This document shows, piece after piece, positions 10,521 through 23,359 of a stretch of DNA of 64,000 nt. The position numbers and the translations under genes were made by a program. Location: positions 368,539-432,538 of the forward strand of contig CAUYUJ010011270.1 of the NCBI GenBank assembly GCA_963575745.1, written 5' to 3'. Under the pieces are notes generated by a model, which made no database searches, had not been told where the DNA came from, and saw only the letters and a list, made by a program, of their open reading frames with translations. Origin of the DNA: Prorocentrum cordatum (Eukaryota > Sar > Dinophyceae > Prorocentrales > Prorocentraceae). Position 1 is the first letter of the stretch. Each line of letters opens with the position of its first letter.

Positions 10521-10690
10521 TCCACCTCCTCCTCCTCCTCCTCCTCCTCCTCCTCCTCTTTCTCTCCTCCTCCTCCTCCTCCTCCTCCCTCCTCCTCCTC
10601 CTCCTCCTCCCTCCTCCTCCTCCTCCTCCTCCTCCTCCTCCTCCTCCTCCTCGTCCTCCTCCTCCTCCTCCTCCTCCTCCTCCTCCTCCA
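10463..10690. repeat. (CGT)n then (CTC)n compound array
   Basis: About 18 CGT triplets are followed by about 55 CTC triplets with a few breaks. Every frame gives homopolymeric Val, Arg, Pro, Leu or Ser that should not be taken as protein. Confidence 0.97.
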
Positions 10691-10699
10691 CCTCTTCAC

Positions 10700-12780
10700 T
10701 CCTTCAGTCCTCCCTCGCCGCCCCGCTAGGAGAATTTAAAAACCTGCGGAAGGGAGGTTCGACCTCCTTTCTGGGGGTTCCTGGATTTCCGGTTCCGTCC
10801 CCAATCGCGTCTCGCTTTCGGGCTCTAATCAATCTAAGGGTCCAGACTCCCTCCCGCAGGGACCATGGCGGCCGCGCTCGCACTGCCGCGGCCATGCCAG
10901 CAACAATCCAAAAATATCACGCGCATTGGAAAACCAAAAAAACTCCCACTGTCCGGCCGACAAGCAAGCAGTAACATCCAATAACATCTCAAGAAACGGT
11001 GCAGGAGCCTGTCAGGACCCTCAAGAGCCAACCGGGAGCTTTACCCAACCTTTCTCAGGAGCCTCTCAAGACACTCCCAATATCCCCTGAAGAGCCACCC
11101 AAGAATCTCTCATTTATCGCTGGGCTTCCCGGGAGCCAATCGGCAACCCCAGGAACTTCTTTAGGAGCGAACGAGCGCGCGATCGACCAACGGGTCCGGA
11201 AACACGGGCCTGAGCAGGGCGGCGCGGAAGTGCCTCAACCCCCAAATTCCCGTAGCTCCTGATGCTGTCTGACCAGCGTTTTCGCAAACCCTCTTGCCTG
11301 CGCACGCAACCGGCTGGCTCCCAACTGTTAGCGACCTGCGCCCATGATGAAATTTCAAAGGCCATCTATCGTTCCCATTTGACAACTGTTTTTCCGTGTT
11401 CCGTTTTCCAACCACGAAACCCAGATTTGGTCACCGTTGCCCCCGCTTCGGAGGTCGCCCGATGAGTAAGCACAAGCCACGGTTCAAGACAAATGCCCTC
11501 CTTCTCATCTTCGCGCGTGCAAAAGCCGGATGTTCCATGGGAAGAAGAAACTGAGTGCGACGAACACGACGATGAAGAAAATGACATGCGCATCGGGGAT
11601 GTTTTGCGCCTGGTAATGCGCGCGATCATCCGCAACATCTTTCGCTGTGTTTTCCAGACCCTATCTTCGAGCTCTCAGATAAGTGCCCGGATCGCCGAAC
11701 ACTGCAGCGTGGTTGTCGTCACAACGGAATCAAACAATCTGAGCAGGGAGTCCAGCGAGCACTGACGATCAGTTAATTCTGCCTTGCGATGCATGAAAAA
11801 TGTCCAAGCGTTCTGGATGCGATTGTCGATCTGAACCTCGCGGGGGTGATCGAAACCCACTGGCATCCCCCAGGTATTGCACGCTACCGCTACAAAGACC
11901 AAGCTCAATTCACATGCCGTCCGCGTGCACGTCCGCCTCTTTCGGTCAGCCACTTCCGCGCGTCACATTGCGTCGGGGTGCAGCTAGAGGCCAACCTCGG
12001 CCGCTGCGACTCTGATTTCCGCAGTGGCTGTGACACGGAATATGCCGCCAACGAAGCGCAAATTGGTCAGCTGCGTGAAGCCCGTGAAGCCCACTTTCAA
12101 ACCCCAGACCTTCGTCAACCACTGCAGTTTGACAGTTTGACTTCGCCGACAACGATCCCAAGGAGAGAATTAAGCAAGAGAGCGCTGAGAGAGTCGATTC
12201 AACTAGTTCCTTGCTGAATGTCGTACGGCTTACCCAAGCAATCCGTCCGCAATTGGGCTGTCGGCGTAGAACACGAAGTGTGGAAAATAGATGTGCGTAC
12301 AAGAATTCGCCATAAGGAATCGTGTTGTACGCAACCGAGCGTTTTCTTGATGCCTTGCGCCGAGAACGCAAAGTTATGTTGCCAACCGTGGCGCAGTCTT
12401 CAAGAAAAACACTGCAAACATGTGGTGCGCAGAACTATGACCATTTCTGAAACCGGTTTGGTCCTTAGTCTGGTGCTTGTCGAGAAGTGGGTGAAACCTG
12501 TGCACCAATGTGGCAAACAGATTGTGCAGCAGCGGGATACGATTCACCGGAAGTTATCAGGGCCCACTGCATCTTCAAACTTGTGCGATACCGTCACGAT
12601 GGAGTGCCCAGGACTCGGACGAAGGCAACGTCGGCGATATCATATTGTTGCACAGATCTAACCGGGGAGACTCCAGGAGCAGAAAACACGTGGCATAACC
12701 AGACGGGCTGATCGGGCGGGTAGAACCTAACGGACGGGTCGGGAAGGTGGGCCCAAGCGGTCAGGTCGAGCAGGTGGGTT
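10700..12780. other. No confident gene; degenerate repeats
   Basis: A degenerate tandem series with AGGAGCCTSTCARGA units lies at about 10999-11110. A plus-strand frame at 11493-11765 (90 codons, with an acidic EEETECDEHDDEEND stretch followed by amphipathic helix-like sequence) could be an exon but has no recognisable domain. The rest shows no consistent frame. Confidence 0.35.
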
Positions 12781-12804
12781 GCTGAAGCGTGAGCACATCA
12801 TGAA

Positions 12805-12970
12805 TCGCGAGGAAGTCGCAAGCGCCAGCGCAAGCGCGAGTCCTGAGCGTCGAGGGCGCGGCGTCTGAATCCGTTGGGAGGAAGTCCCACGTGAGAGCGT
12901 GATCCGTGCATACTCTGTGAGGAAGTCCCGCGCCAAAGCGCGATTTCTGAATACACTGTAAGGAAATATC
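12805..12970. repeat. Short tandem repeat with GGAAGTCCC core
   Basis: Three or more degenerate units contain GGAAGTC followed by a short GC palindrome such as CGCGCCAAAGCGCG, then TCTGAAT or a related sequence. Spacing is roughly 55 bp. Confidence 0.6.
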
Positions 12971-12974
12971 AGGC

Positions 12975-15080
12975 GGGAGCCGTTGTTGCTGTCAAGGGGG
13001 GGCCAATAACATATCTTGGTGACCCCACACATTCCTTGTAAAAGACACGGTGCGAGCCCCGGGAGAAGCACTGGAATTGAAAAACAATTTGGTCACCAGG
13101 CAGGGGGATCAACAATTACTCCTTGGAGATGAAAATTCAGCAGATTCAGACACCCAACGTTGTGTTTTCAAATCGCGGGCCCCCCGAACTCTCGACAACC
13201 TCCCAGGGGCCGTTATATCGTCCCAGATAGTTTCCAAATTAGGCTGTGCCCGAGGAGTTCTCCCCTGCTTGTGAAAGCAACCGGTGGTTGCGGCGGGGTC
13301 CTTTATCAGAGGCGGTCCTCGGGGCTGCACGTGCAGTGCCAATCGGCACTAAGCAACCCAAAACAACAACAAACGAAGTGCAAAGACGTGCCATCGCCGC
13401 GCCCGTCAACGGGCCTCAGACGCAGGATTGTGAGATATCTCCGCCCTGTTGTCCAAGGCTCTGGAAGTCTGGGCAACGAGAAGGCGCCCGCGGACAGCTT
13501 CTCCGCCAGCGCTGGACACCCTCTCCCCGCCACATCCTGGAAGGGGCGGCGAAGCTGGACGCTGGGGAGTACCCCAGAGGATCGAAAGCCTCTCAAGTGA
13601 ACGATCGACCGATCGACCTCCATTCTGGAGGCTCTCTTCTTCGACGGTACAAGTGTGTTTCTTTCCCAGCATGTAAGTTCGACATTCGACATGGAAGCTT
13701 TCGATCCTCTGGAGATGTGGGAAGGGGGCCTGGCGCCCAGCGGAGAAACCGTCCAGAGTATGCTTCTGCTTATGACTGGTCAGGTCACCCCAACCCGCTG
13801 CCTTCCCCTGAGATCCCACGGCGCGATCTTTTCGAGACATGGGCCCCCCAAACCTCTCGAACCCTGGGCCAATCTTCCACCCTGAGCCGTGTCTTGGTGG
13901 CCCGAGGGCCCTAAAGTGGCTCCACTGGAGAACAACTGGCCGTCCAGACCTTTCGAGCCGCAGAATCTCTGGGCCCCTCTGAACTGAGCTAGACTCCTGG
14001 ACGCCCGCGACGAGTTCTCCGCCAGCGTTGGAGATCGCTTCTCCGCCGGGCCTCCTGGTGAATAAATCCACGGGCATGTTGGATAGCAAATTTCCCGTTC
14101 TTTCAACCATCCACGGGCCGCTCGGCGCCGACCCAAGACATCCGGGCGCAGCTCCGGAAACTCATGATTATACAAATGTTTGCCCCTAAGGGAATCGAGG
14201 AGTGCGTTCTGGCCAAAATCTCGAGGTGTTTCTAGCCGTGACGACTAGAGGCTTCGAGGACGCCCCAAAGCCCCCAAAGGGCGAAAACGTGCCCAAAGAC
14301 CTTGATCATCGAAGTTCGATCCCCGATGCCGACTTCTGCAATTCGAGCGCTGGTGGCCCTCCCCGCCGAAGAAGGCGATGCTGCCGAGCCAGACGTACCT
14401 GACCGGGAGGCCGCTCCAGGCGAGGGCACAGAGATCCGACTTCTTGATTTTTCAATGCTGCGTCCCCGAAGTACCGACCCCTTCCCCCTTCCCCCAGGTT
14501 GGCCTTCTCATCCCGAGCCGTTTTCGGGCGCTCGCGGGGCTGGGCGAGAGCCCGCAAAGGCGGAAACTTGTCGTCAAAACCTCTGTCTTGTTTTTCTAAA
14601 CACTCGAGGTCTGAGTCCTGGAGATCTGGGGGATGAAGCATCGGTCTTGGACCAATTCTGAAGGACGGGGGAGGAGAGAGGAGGTGGAGGCGGAGACAAA
14701 GAAAACCATCACTGCGGACCGCCGCCAGGGCCTGCCCAAGACAGGGGGGGCAAGATCGGGGGAGGACGGAGGAGGGAGGACGAGGCGGGATCAGGGATGA
14801 CGAGGGAGGACGAAAAGAGAGGGGGAGGACGACGAGGGACGAGGGATGCAGGACGAGGGAGGGCGAGGAGGGAGCACGAGGAGGAAGGGAGGACGAGGCT
14901 CCTGAAGGAGCATCTGTTTCTTCAACATCCACGGCCAACGACCTCATCTTGCAGCAATATGAAGGAACGTTGGGATCCAATGTGTCCCTGGAGGAGCGCC
15001 ACTGGACAGAGACCCACCAAAATGCAACGCCAACGCACGCAACGAGCATGCCACAAATGAGGACGGCCAGGAATTTGGCA
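12975..15080. other. No confident gene; diverged repeats
   Basis: Related segments with TTCTCCGCCAGCG occur near 13500 and 14020, and CTCTCGA or CTTTCGA motifs recur, indicating an old diverged repeat. 14665-14905 is a GAGGACGAG purine array. Long plus-strand frames here lack any domain and are probably GC-driven. Confidence 0.4.
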
Positions 15081-15085
15081 CCAAT

Positions 15086-15403
15086 TCATGGCGCCGAGAT
15101 GCTCACGCCACAGTGATGGCATTGGCGAGCAAGCTCGAGGCTTCCAGCTTCCATGATAACGCAGCTGAAACCTGCGGCCGCGGGGCCGATGATGGCCCCG
15201 AGGGACAGAACTGAAATGCGTGAGCCGGCGGCAAAGTAGCCCACATAGATGGAGAAGAAGAATAATGGCCCGATTGAGACCCCAATCTTATCAGGGTAGA
15301 TACCCTTGCCGAGCAGTCGCTAGCTCTCGGTCTTTTGAGGCTCAACGAAAAGAACGCATGGGGCAGCCAGCTTGGCGAGGCGAGCTCCAAGTGTGAAGCA
15401 CCC
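15086..15403 (-). pseudogene. Decayed membrane-protein-like fragment
   Basis: One minus-strand frame stays coherent for about 105 codons apart from a TAG at 15320-15322. It reads CVLFVEPQKTES before the stop, then GIYPDKIGVSIG and two hydrophobic stretches (PLFFFSIYVGYFAAG and ISVLSLGAIIGPAAAG) that look like membrane helices. There is no clear start and I do not recognise the family. It may be a fragment of a transporter-like gene or a retrocopy. Confidence 0.35.
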
Positions 15404-15574
15404 TCAGCGCTGGCATATGCACACGAACGACTCGTCGCTGCAACCACAACGCAGCGGTGGCCAAGATCGTGCAAAGGCTGCGGCTGAACCTCGAGGTGCC
15501 TGGTGCAACTTACATTCGGCAGATTAATGGCTGAGCAGGAGCCTCAAAGTCGAAACGAGGAGAGACCACGAGCA

Positions 15575-15668
15575 AGAAGGGTGAGGATGGAGGTCGAGGA
15601 TGGAGGACGAGGAGGGAGGACGAGGAGGGAGGACGCGGAGGGAAGACGAGGAGGGAAGACGAGGAGAG
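15575..15668. repeat. GAGGACGAG purine array
   Basis: Tandem GGAGGACGAGGA units fill the interval, the same class as at 60-157 and 14665-14905. Confidence 0.85.
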
Positions 15669-15721
15669 AGCATGCTACGCATTTGATGAATAAAGGCACG
15701 CTGAAGTCTATGAGTTGAACT

Positions 15722-16290
15722 CAGGCGCCCGCGGCGGGTTTCTTTTGCATTCTTTCCAGGTGGAGAACCTGCGACCCACCCGCGACCCAAACCGCGCCCG
15801 CGACCCACCCGCGACCCACCGCGACCCACCCGCGACCCACCCGCGACCCACCCCGCGACCCACCCAAAATTTTCGGCGCCTGCGGCGGGCTTCTTCTGCA
15901 TTCGTTCCAAGTGGAGAACTGCGACCCACCTGCGACCCGAACCGCGTTCAGTGTCCAAATCAAAATGGTCGGCGCCTGCGGCGGGCCGTTTTTGAATTCC
16001 TTCCAGGTGGAGGTGGAGAGCCCGCGACCCACCCGCGACCCAAACTACGTTCACTGAACAATTCAAAACTTCGGCGCCTGCGGCGGGCTTCTTTTGCAGT
16101 CGTTCCAGGTGGACAACCTGCGACCCAAACCGCGTTCAGTGTACAAATCAAAATGTTCGGCGCCTGCGGCGGGCTGTATATTAATAGGTTCCATGTGGAG
16201 GTGGAGAGCCCGCGACCCACCCGCGACCCACTACGTTCACTGAACAAGCCAAAAATTCGGCGCCTGCGGCGGGCTGTTTTCCGGGTGGCC
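15722..16290 (+). repeat. Six-copy ~90-bp repeat with GGCGCCTGCGGCGGGC
   Basis: GGCGCCTGCGGCGGGC or a close variant occurs at about 15723, 15875, 15971, 16072, 16157 and 16258. Each copy is followed by a pyrimidine-rich tract ending in CCAGGTGGA or CCATGTGGA, then one or more CGACCCACC units. The first copy has many extra CGACCCACC units. The pyrimidine tract plus AG resembles a 3' splice site, but no exon is recognisable downstream. Confidence 0.85.
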
Positions 16291-16461
16291 CACCTGCGAT
16301 GCCCCCGCGCTGAACTTGTCAGAGCACGACGACGATGAGGACGCGGACGCGGAACAGGAGCAGCAGGAGGAGGAGGGCGCCATCGACAAGGAAGGTGGGG
16401 GCCACGAGGTCCGCCGGCTCGACGCCCGCGTCGCCCGCGCCCGCCCCCTCACTCTTATCCG

Positions 16462-18020
16462 CAATTGCGGGGTGCTACGTATAAGAAATCAGCTTGGGGA
16501 AAGGGCCTTGCTTAGCAGAGGGTGCTACACCACAGAGGGACACGTTTAACACCAAGGATGTTGTTTTGAATCAGCTTGGGGGGGGCCTTGCCAACTGGTG
16601 CTGCACAACACAGCGGCACGTCTAGAACCAAAGATGCTGTTATAATCGGCTTGGGAAGGGGCCTTGCCTTGCAGAGGGTGCTGCGCCACACTGGGGTACG
16701 TCTAGCACCAAGGATGTTGTTGTTTATATCAGCTTGGGGAAGGGGCCTTGCCTAGCAGACGGTGCTGCACCACACAGGGGCACATCTAACACAAAGGATG
16801 TGACTTGAATCAACTTGGGGAAAGGGCCTTGCCTAGCAGAGGGTGCTGCACCACACAGGGGCGCGTCTAGAACCAATAATGCTGTTTGAATCAGCTTGGG
16901 GAGGGGCCTTGTCTAGCAGAGGGTGCTGCACCACACTGGGACACGTCTAGCACCAAGGGTGTTTTTGATTAAATCAGCTTGGGGAGGGGCCTTGCCTAGC
17001 AGAGGGCGCTGCACCACACAGGGGCACGTCTAACACCAATGACGCTTGTTTAATCAGCGTGGGGAAGGGCCTTGCCCAGCAGAAAGTGCTGCACTACACA
17101 GAGGCACGTCTAACACCAGGGATGATACACTCAATCAGCTTGGAGAAGGGCCTTGCCTAGCAGAGGGTGCTTCACCGCAAAGGGGGCACGTCTAACACCA
17201 AAAATGTGTTTTGAATCAGTTTGGGGAGGGGGCCTTGCCTAGCAGAGGGTGCTTCACCACACAGGGGCACGTCTACAATGATGTTTTAATCAACTTGGGG
17301 AGGGGCCTTGTTTAGCAGAGGGTGCTGCACCACACTGGGGCACGTCTAGCACCAATGATATTTTTGTCTACATCAGTTTGGGGGGGGGCCTTGCCTAGCA
17401 GAGGGCGCTGCACCACACAGCGGCACGTCTAACACCAAGGATGCGTGTTGAATCAGCTTGGGGAAGGGCTTTGCCTTGCAGAGGGTGCTGCGCCACACTG
17501 GGGCACGTCTAACGCCAATGATGTGTGTTGAGTCAGTTTGGGGAGGTGCCGTGACTAGCAGAGGGCGCTGCACCACATAGGGGCACGTCTAACACCAAGG
17601 ATGTGTTTTGAATGAGCTTGGGGAGGGGCCTGGCCTAGAAGAGGGTGCTGCACCACAGTGGGGCGCGTCTACAACCAAGGATGCTGTTTTGAATCAGCTT
17701 GGGAAGGGCTTTGCCTAGCAGAGGGTGCTGCACCACACAGGGGCATGTCTAGCATCAAAGATGTATTTTCAGAAGCCAGCTTGGGGAGGAGCCTTGTCTA
17801 GCTGAGGGTACTGCACCACAGTTGGACACGTCTAGCACCAAATATGCATGTTTAATCAGCTTGGGGACGGGCCTTGCCTAGCAGAGGGTGCTGCATCACA
17901 CGGGAGCACGTTTAACACAAGGGATGTGATTTGAATCAGCTTGCAGAGGGGCCTGGCTTCGAGAGGGTGCTGCACCACACAGAGGCACGTCTATCACCAT
18001 ATATGTTGGTTTCTGAATCA
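16462..18020 (+). repeat. 80-bp satellite, 19 copies
   Basis: Nineteen copies were counted using the CACGTCTAACACCAA motif (first near 16540, last near 17984), giving a mean spacing of about 80 bp. Other conserved parts are ATCAGCTTGGGGA, GGGCCTTGCCTAGCAGAGGG and TGCTGCACCACACAGGGGC. The copies differ by scattered substitutions and 1-3 base indels. No open frame spans the array. Confidence 0.95.
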
Positions 18021-18035
18021 ACTTGGACACGAAGC

Positions 18036-18740
18036 TGTCAGAGGGCCACGCGGATTTATCTTGGATCGGCGCTGGGCCCCCCTCCCTTGGCGCACGGAGC
18101 GCGCAAGATGCAGCGCTGGTGGCGCCGCCAGAGTGGGGCCCAGCTCCGATAAAAGTGTCCCGCGTGGACCTGCAAAAGTGGATGGCGACCGACTTGCGAG
18201 TCTCTGAGATGTGGCGGCTCTAGAGGACGCCTCGGGCGCCGCAGCTCTTTCAGAGCCTTCCAGAACGCTCTGAGAACGCCCCGGAACGCTCTGCAACATA
18301 TCTATGTTCGTCCAAAACCTGTCCGATCGAGGCCGTCGAAAGATCGCGTTTTTTTTATTCTGCGTTCTGGCGTCTGGCCCTAGGGTGAGCGAGGGGGGGG
18401 TCTGGGTCTTGGTCGGTGCTGAGTCGATCTGCTTCCACCAGTCGCGCAAGCGGACCAGGACGGAAGGGGTCCTGACAAGTCGCCAAAAGCAGCCGCCAAG
18501 AGCAGCAAAATCCGAGCCCCATCCTAGCCCCGTCCGATTTCCTCGTCACGGCGAAAAGAAAGAACAGGATAAACATAAATTGTTGGTACTCCGCGCGGAT
18601 TTCGTGGATCTGCGCTGGACCTCTTTCCCTGGCGCGCGGAAAGCTCCAGGGGCGGCGCCGGAGGCGCCGCGGGGGGGGGGGGGGCCCAGGCGCGGATCCA
18701 AAAACTCCACACGGAACGCCGAACGCCTATGTTTATTGCG
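18036..18740. repeat. Duplicated ~130-bp segment
   Basis: The segment at about 18048-18175 and that at about 18592-18715 share GATC-GCGCTGG, CCCTTGGCGC/CCCTGGCGCG, a GGCGCCG block and a GGGCCCAG end in the same order. The rest of the interval shows no gene. Confidence 0.55.
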
Positions 18741-19160
18741 TTTTCTGTGACTAACCCCGTCCACGCTAATCGACGCTAATTCGACGCTAAGTCGGCACGA
18801 TTACATCCACTCCCATGGAGAACATCACGCTGCGCATCGCGCCGCATTGTCGATGCATCGGCGATGCGGCGCGATCCTCGGACCCCATCTGGAAGGCCTA
18901 CATCCTAGCCCCGTCCTTGGGGAACCCAAGAGGTACCGATACCGCTACTCCTCGGACCTCGGAGTCCCAGACATGCGACGTCTTGATTTTTTCAGGACGG
19001 CGTCCCTGAAAATCACAACCCTTTCCCCGGGACCGATTTTTCGTCCCGAGTTTTTTTTTGGCGTTCCCGAGGCCCGGCGAGGGCCCCACGAGGCCGCAAA
19101 TAGACAAAAACCGCCCGTCGTGATTCTATTACGACGCGATCATGGCTGGGGTCCTGGCCC
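18741..19160. other. No gene seen
   Basis: The stretch includes a GGGACCGATTTTTCGTCCCG segment (about 19028-19050) that resembles one near 10338, and a T9 run. I find no consistent frame. Confidence 0.4.
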
Positions 19161-19380
19161 CGTCCCCCCCTCCGCCTCTGCTCCGCCTTCCTGCTCCTCG
19201 TCCTCCTCCTCCTCCTCGTCGTCCTCCTCCTCCTCCTCCTCTTCCTCTTCCTCCTCCTCCTCCTCCTCCTCCTTCCCCTCTCCATCCGCCTCCTCCTCCT
19301 CGTCCTCCTCCTCCTCCTCCTTCTCCTCCTCCTCCTCTTCCTCCTCCTCCTCCTCGTCCTCCTCCTCCTCCTTCTCCTAT
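19160..19380. repeat. (CTC)n/(CCT)n array
   Basis: About 70 CTC-type triplets with CTT and CGT variants fill the interval. Confidence 0.95.
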
Positions 19381-19479
19381 GGCGTGACTTTACCTGCACT
19401 TGTGTTGGAGTTTTGTGAAAGCCTTCCCTGAAAACACAACCCCGAGGATCGCCCAGGCGACAAAAGACCGGGACCACGT

Positions 19480-19930
19480 GAGGTGAAAACCGAAGTGCGT
19501 GAACCCGGAATTGCAAGGAGATCTCAAGCGAAACGAACAGTCCACTGCAGTTGCAAACCCAGAACAGCGAGGAACGGGATCGGATACCGTGAGGCAAGAG
19601 CATCGACGAACCCAGAGTCAAGAGGATGGATCGGGCGAAGATGGCTGGACGACCGCAGGCCAAGTCATATCCGAGCCCATAGTTGTGAGGAAATGTGAAG
19701 CGAAACTGGCTGGACCAGTTCAGATCAGGGCATCCATGAGCCCTGAGTTGCGAGAGCGTGCGAGGAGAAGCTGGAGGAATCTCTCGCGTACCTCGAAGCC
19801 TACAACTGCGAGGATGTCTCAAGCCAAAAGGGCTGGACCGCCTCAGGACAGCGGCGCGGCATCTCGAAACCCAATGTCCCAGGCCAGACCGACCGGACCG
19901 CCTCGCAAACGGCACCTCAGGGACCAAACA
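19480..19930. repeat. Degenerate tandem repeat related to GAGACATCC family
   Basis: Segments containing TCTCAAGCGAAAC (19525), GTGAAGCGAAACTGGCTGG (about 19696) and GAGGATGTCTCAAGCCAAA (about 19811) recur at roughly 60-140 bp. They are reverse complements of the TTCGCTTGAGACATCC motif found at 29.3-29.6 kb and 30.37 kb. Confidence 0.55.
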
Positions 19931-20224
19931 GAACGATGCTGGCTTCGCCGCCACCGACCCAGACAATTTCTCGTATGGGATCTCCTAGCTCATAATCCTC
20001 CCCCGCCTTCTGGGCAGGAAATGATCCATCGCGATTCCTTGTCGAACCCCATTTTTCCCCTTCGGGGATGGGGTCATCGCTGCTCCTGGATAAATTTTGC
20101 CACCTCGCCCAATCTACCAACCGCTAACCCGAGTCACTGCCACCCCCCACGATTCCAATAAAAAACATTTGAAATACTCCCAGACGGCTTCCCCATTGGA
20201 GCTCGGAACTGCGATGCGATCCGT

Positions 20225-20257
20225 CAGAACCATGATAATCGAAGTATCATGGTTCTG
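20225..20257. repeat. Perfect 13-bp stem, 7-nt loop inverted repeat
   Basis: CAGAACCATGATA is followed by the 7-nt spacer ATCGAAG and the exact complement TATCATGGTTCTG. It stands alone in otherwise unstructured sequence. Confidence 0.9.
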
Positions 20258-20429
20258 TAGATCCGCCACCGTGCTTCTGGGCACGGAATGGGCGTGCCCT
20301 CAGGTTCGTACCATCATCCTCTCAACCTCAGTCCGTACTCTTGAGGAGTCGTTCAGAATCCAAAACCCCACATCGCGAAATCTTGTCATGGGGGGGTTCT
20401 CGCGGTCTCTCGCGCGACTGTTTCGGAGC

Positions 20430-20870
20430 GATGACAACAGGGCCCAAAAAGCACCCAAGACGGCCCCAAACGTCCCGACTGCTCAAAGATCGCCCCAAGA
20501 CGCCCTATGTGGTGTCCAGATGGCCCAAGAGGCCCCCAAGATGTTCCAAGAAGCCTCGAATATGCCTCCCAGCAGGACCTGAAGAGGCACAACACATTGA
20601 TTTGCCTTCGTTGTTTCAAAGATTCTGGCGTTCCCGATGTCCCGAATGCCATCCCAGCACTGCCCAAGAGGCCGCCCAGAGAATCCCATGACAGCCCCAA
20701 AAGTGGCCCAAGAGAAGGAACACAAACCACAAATCGTAGCGTTCCGCCCCAAGAGGCCCCCAGGAGGCCCCAAGAGGCACCCCAGAGGCCCCAAAAGGCT
20801 GCAAGAAACCCCCAAGAGACCCAACAGCGACCCCACGAGGCTCCAAAACTGCCACCAGAAGGAGTCCGCG
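20430..20870 (-). repeat. GC minisatellite, inverted orientation
   Basis: CCCAAGACGGCCCC and CCAAGAGGCCCC units are the reverse complement of the family at 3-9 kb. An A/T-richer core lies near 20580-20635. Confidence 0.8.
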
Positions 20871-20899
20871 ATGCAACAGAGAATCAGGAGACTCATAAC

Positions 20900-21840
20900 C
20901 CTTCCTGCCGTGCTCGGAAAAGCACCCCGACAACAACCGTATCAAACATTCGTCGCTCAATTGCGGTCGGCGGCAGAGGCGGCAGCCTTTAGATATACTG
21001 CAGGTGTATTGCTCGCACCGTGGAACATCGAGGGCACGACGCTGGGACATAGAATCGAAGCAATCACGACGCCCAAAACTTCGACTCTCGAACAGGGACT
21101 GTGAACTCCGCGGGATTATGCGGGTTATGACTCTTAACGGCTTGATGTAGCACGTGGTGGAGCGATACCTCGAAAGGATTCATTCACGAACTCCATTTCC
21201 GATGTGGAAGCGGAGGGAGAGACTGACGGGGGGGAGGAGGATGACTGGAAAACCCCTCCCCAGGTAGGAGGGTCGAACTGCCATACCCAACTGGAGACTC
21301 GAGAATCTAGATCGTCGAACAGAAAGGAGGATGAAACACTCCCCGAAGCGGTTCCGTGGACCCAAACCTGAACACAAAGCGCCAGAGACTATGAGGCCGT
21401 CCAGTCATGGCCGCCAAAGTCCAGGAGAAAGTTACTGGCCACATCGTTTAATATCTTGGGATCTCTGGATCATTCGGGCGAAAAGCCGGCGGTCCATCCG
21501 TTCTGATCCCAGTAGGGGATCCTGCCCCTCGCAGACCTAGTAAAAATATGACTGGGAGGCGGGGGAGATCCAGGACTTCCTCTGAGACTGGATCCCGACG
21601 AACCCCTGCTGCCTAAAAGTCCTGCAGCTGATGCTCTCTGGGTTTCTCTGCATATGTGCAAGCTAAGACATACTTTCCACTAAGGCCTGCTTTGCCCGGT
21701 GGGTCCGAATCAAACCGTTCATGGCACGAGCTTTTCTTGTCTCGCCTACGGTTCCTAATCATCCGTCCTAGGTCGTAAACTGAAGGCTATCCGAACGGGC
21801 TCCAGACAGCCGATCGGGAGCGGAGAATAGCACAGGCATG
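20900..21840. other. No gene seen
   Basis: The segment has lower GC than its neighbours and no frame that persists. I see nothing recognisable. Confidence 0.4.
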
Positions 21841-21842
21841 GT

Positions 21843-21975
21843 TGAATTTGTCAAGACGAGCGGGGAGAGGAACGAGAGCGTTGCAGAGGAACCTAGGACG
21901 GGGGTTGACTTTGGCAAGACGAGCGGGGAGAGGAACCAGGGGTTCGATTTCGGCAAGACGGGCGGGGAGGATGAA
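21843..21975 (+). repeat. Three-copy repeat with GGCAAGACGAGCGGGGAG
   Basis: Three units containing (G/T)CAAGACGAGCGGGGAGAGGA lie at about 21850, 21914 and 21954. In the plus frame from 21838 they encode repeated FGKTSGERN. This could be the start of a repeat-containing protein of 116 codons, but the remainder is GAC-repeat translation. Confidence 0.6.
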
Positions 21976-21999
21976 GAGCACGAGGAGACAGACAAGGAA

Positions 22000-22660
22000 G
22001 TGTGGGACCAGACGCGCACTGGCACCACTGGCCCGTGCTCAAGAAAGACAGCAGCGGCGGCGGAGACGACGGCGACGGCTACGAACGACGAAGACGTGGA
22101 CGATGACGACGATGGTAACTGTAACCGCCGACGCCAGGCCGCTGTCGTTGCTCGACCTTCTCCCCAGGGTTCGAATTTGCCATCCTGAATCCATCGCTGA
22201 TGGCCCCGGGGCCCGAATAGGGCCCCTGGAAGGTCGAGATCGAGGAATAGCCCGCGATCGAACAAGAAAGTGCTTCGGAGGTCGGGGGTGGCGGCGGCGG
22301 CGACGACAGCGGCGGCACAGGCGGCGACCCCGCGCACAGACCACCACTGGCACACGCGTGAGCGATCACACCGGTGGCGGCGACGACGACGACGACGGCG
22401 GCGGCGGCGGCGGCCACGAACCACGAGGACAAGGACGTTTGCGTCGTCGTCACCGTCGCCGCCGTCCGTGGTCCCTCCCAGCAGCGTGCAAGTGGCCCCA
22501 AATCTCTCGACCATTCCCCTGCGAATGGGAAGCTGTTCGTCCTGGACCGATGTTTTCCAGGCATTCGAAATCCTCCAATTATCCCAGTGCGACCCTACCT
22601 AGGAGTTGGAGCCTCTAGGAAAGCAACATTAGTAGGAGCGGGTAAACGCCGTCCTGCTCC
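22000..22660. other. GAC/GGC-rich stretch without confident gene
   Basis: Short GAC and GGC triplet runs alternate with GC-rich sequence. Segments with GGCCCC-GGGGCCC symmetry recur. Long frames here have triplet-repeat composition. Confidence 0.4.
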
Positions 22661-22676
22661 TTCTCCTCATCGTCGC

Positions 22677-23325
<649 letters not shown>

Positions 23326-23359
23326 CCACCGACGCAGGTGTATATATATAGCAGCAGCA

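Noticed and set aside
13246-14110. Two opposing frames of 222 and 234 codons
   Set aside because: Neither has a domain, and the region is an old diverged repeat of high GC; coding is not supported.
22160-22175. GGTTCGAATTTGCC as a tRNA T-loop
   Set aside because: No matching acceptor stem, anticodon arm or A box was found around it.
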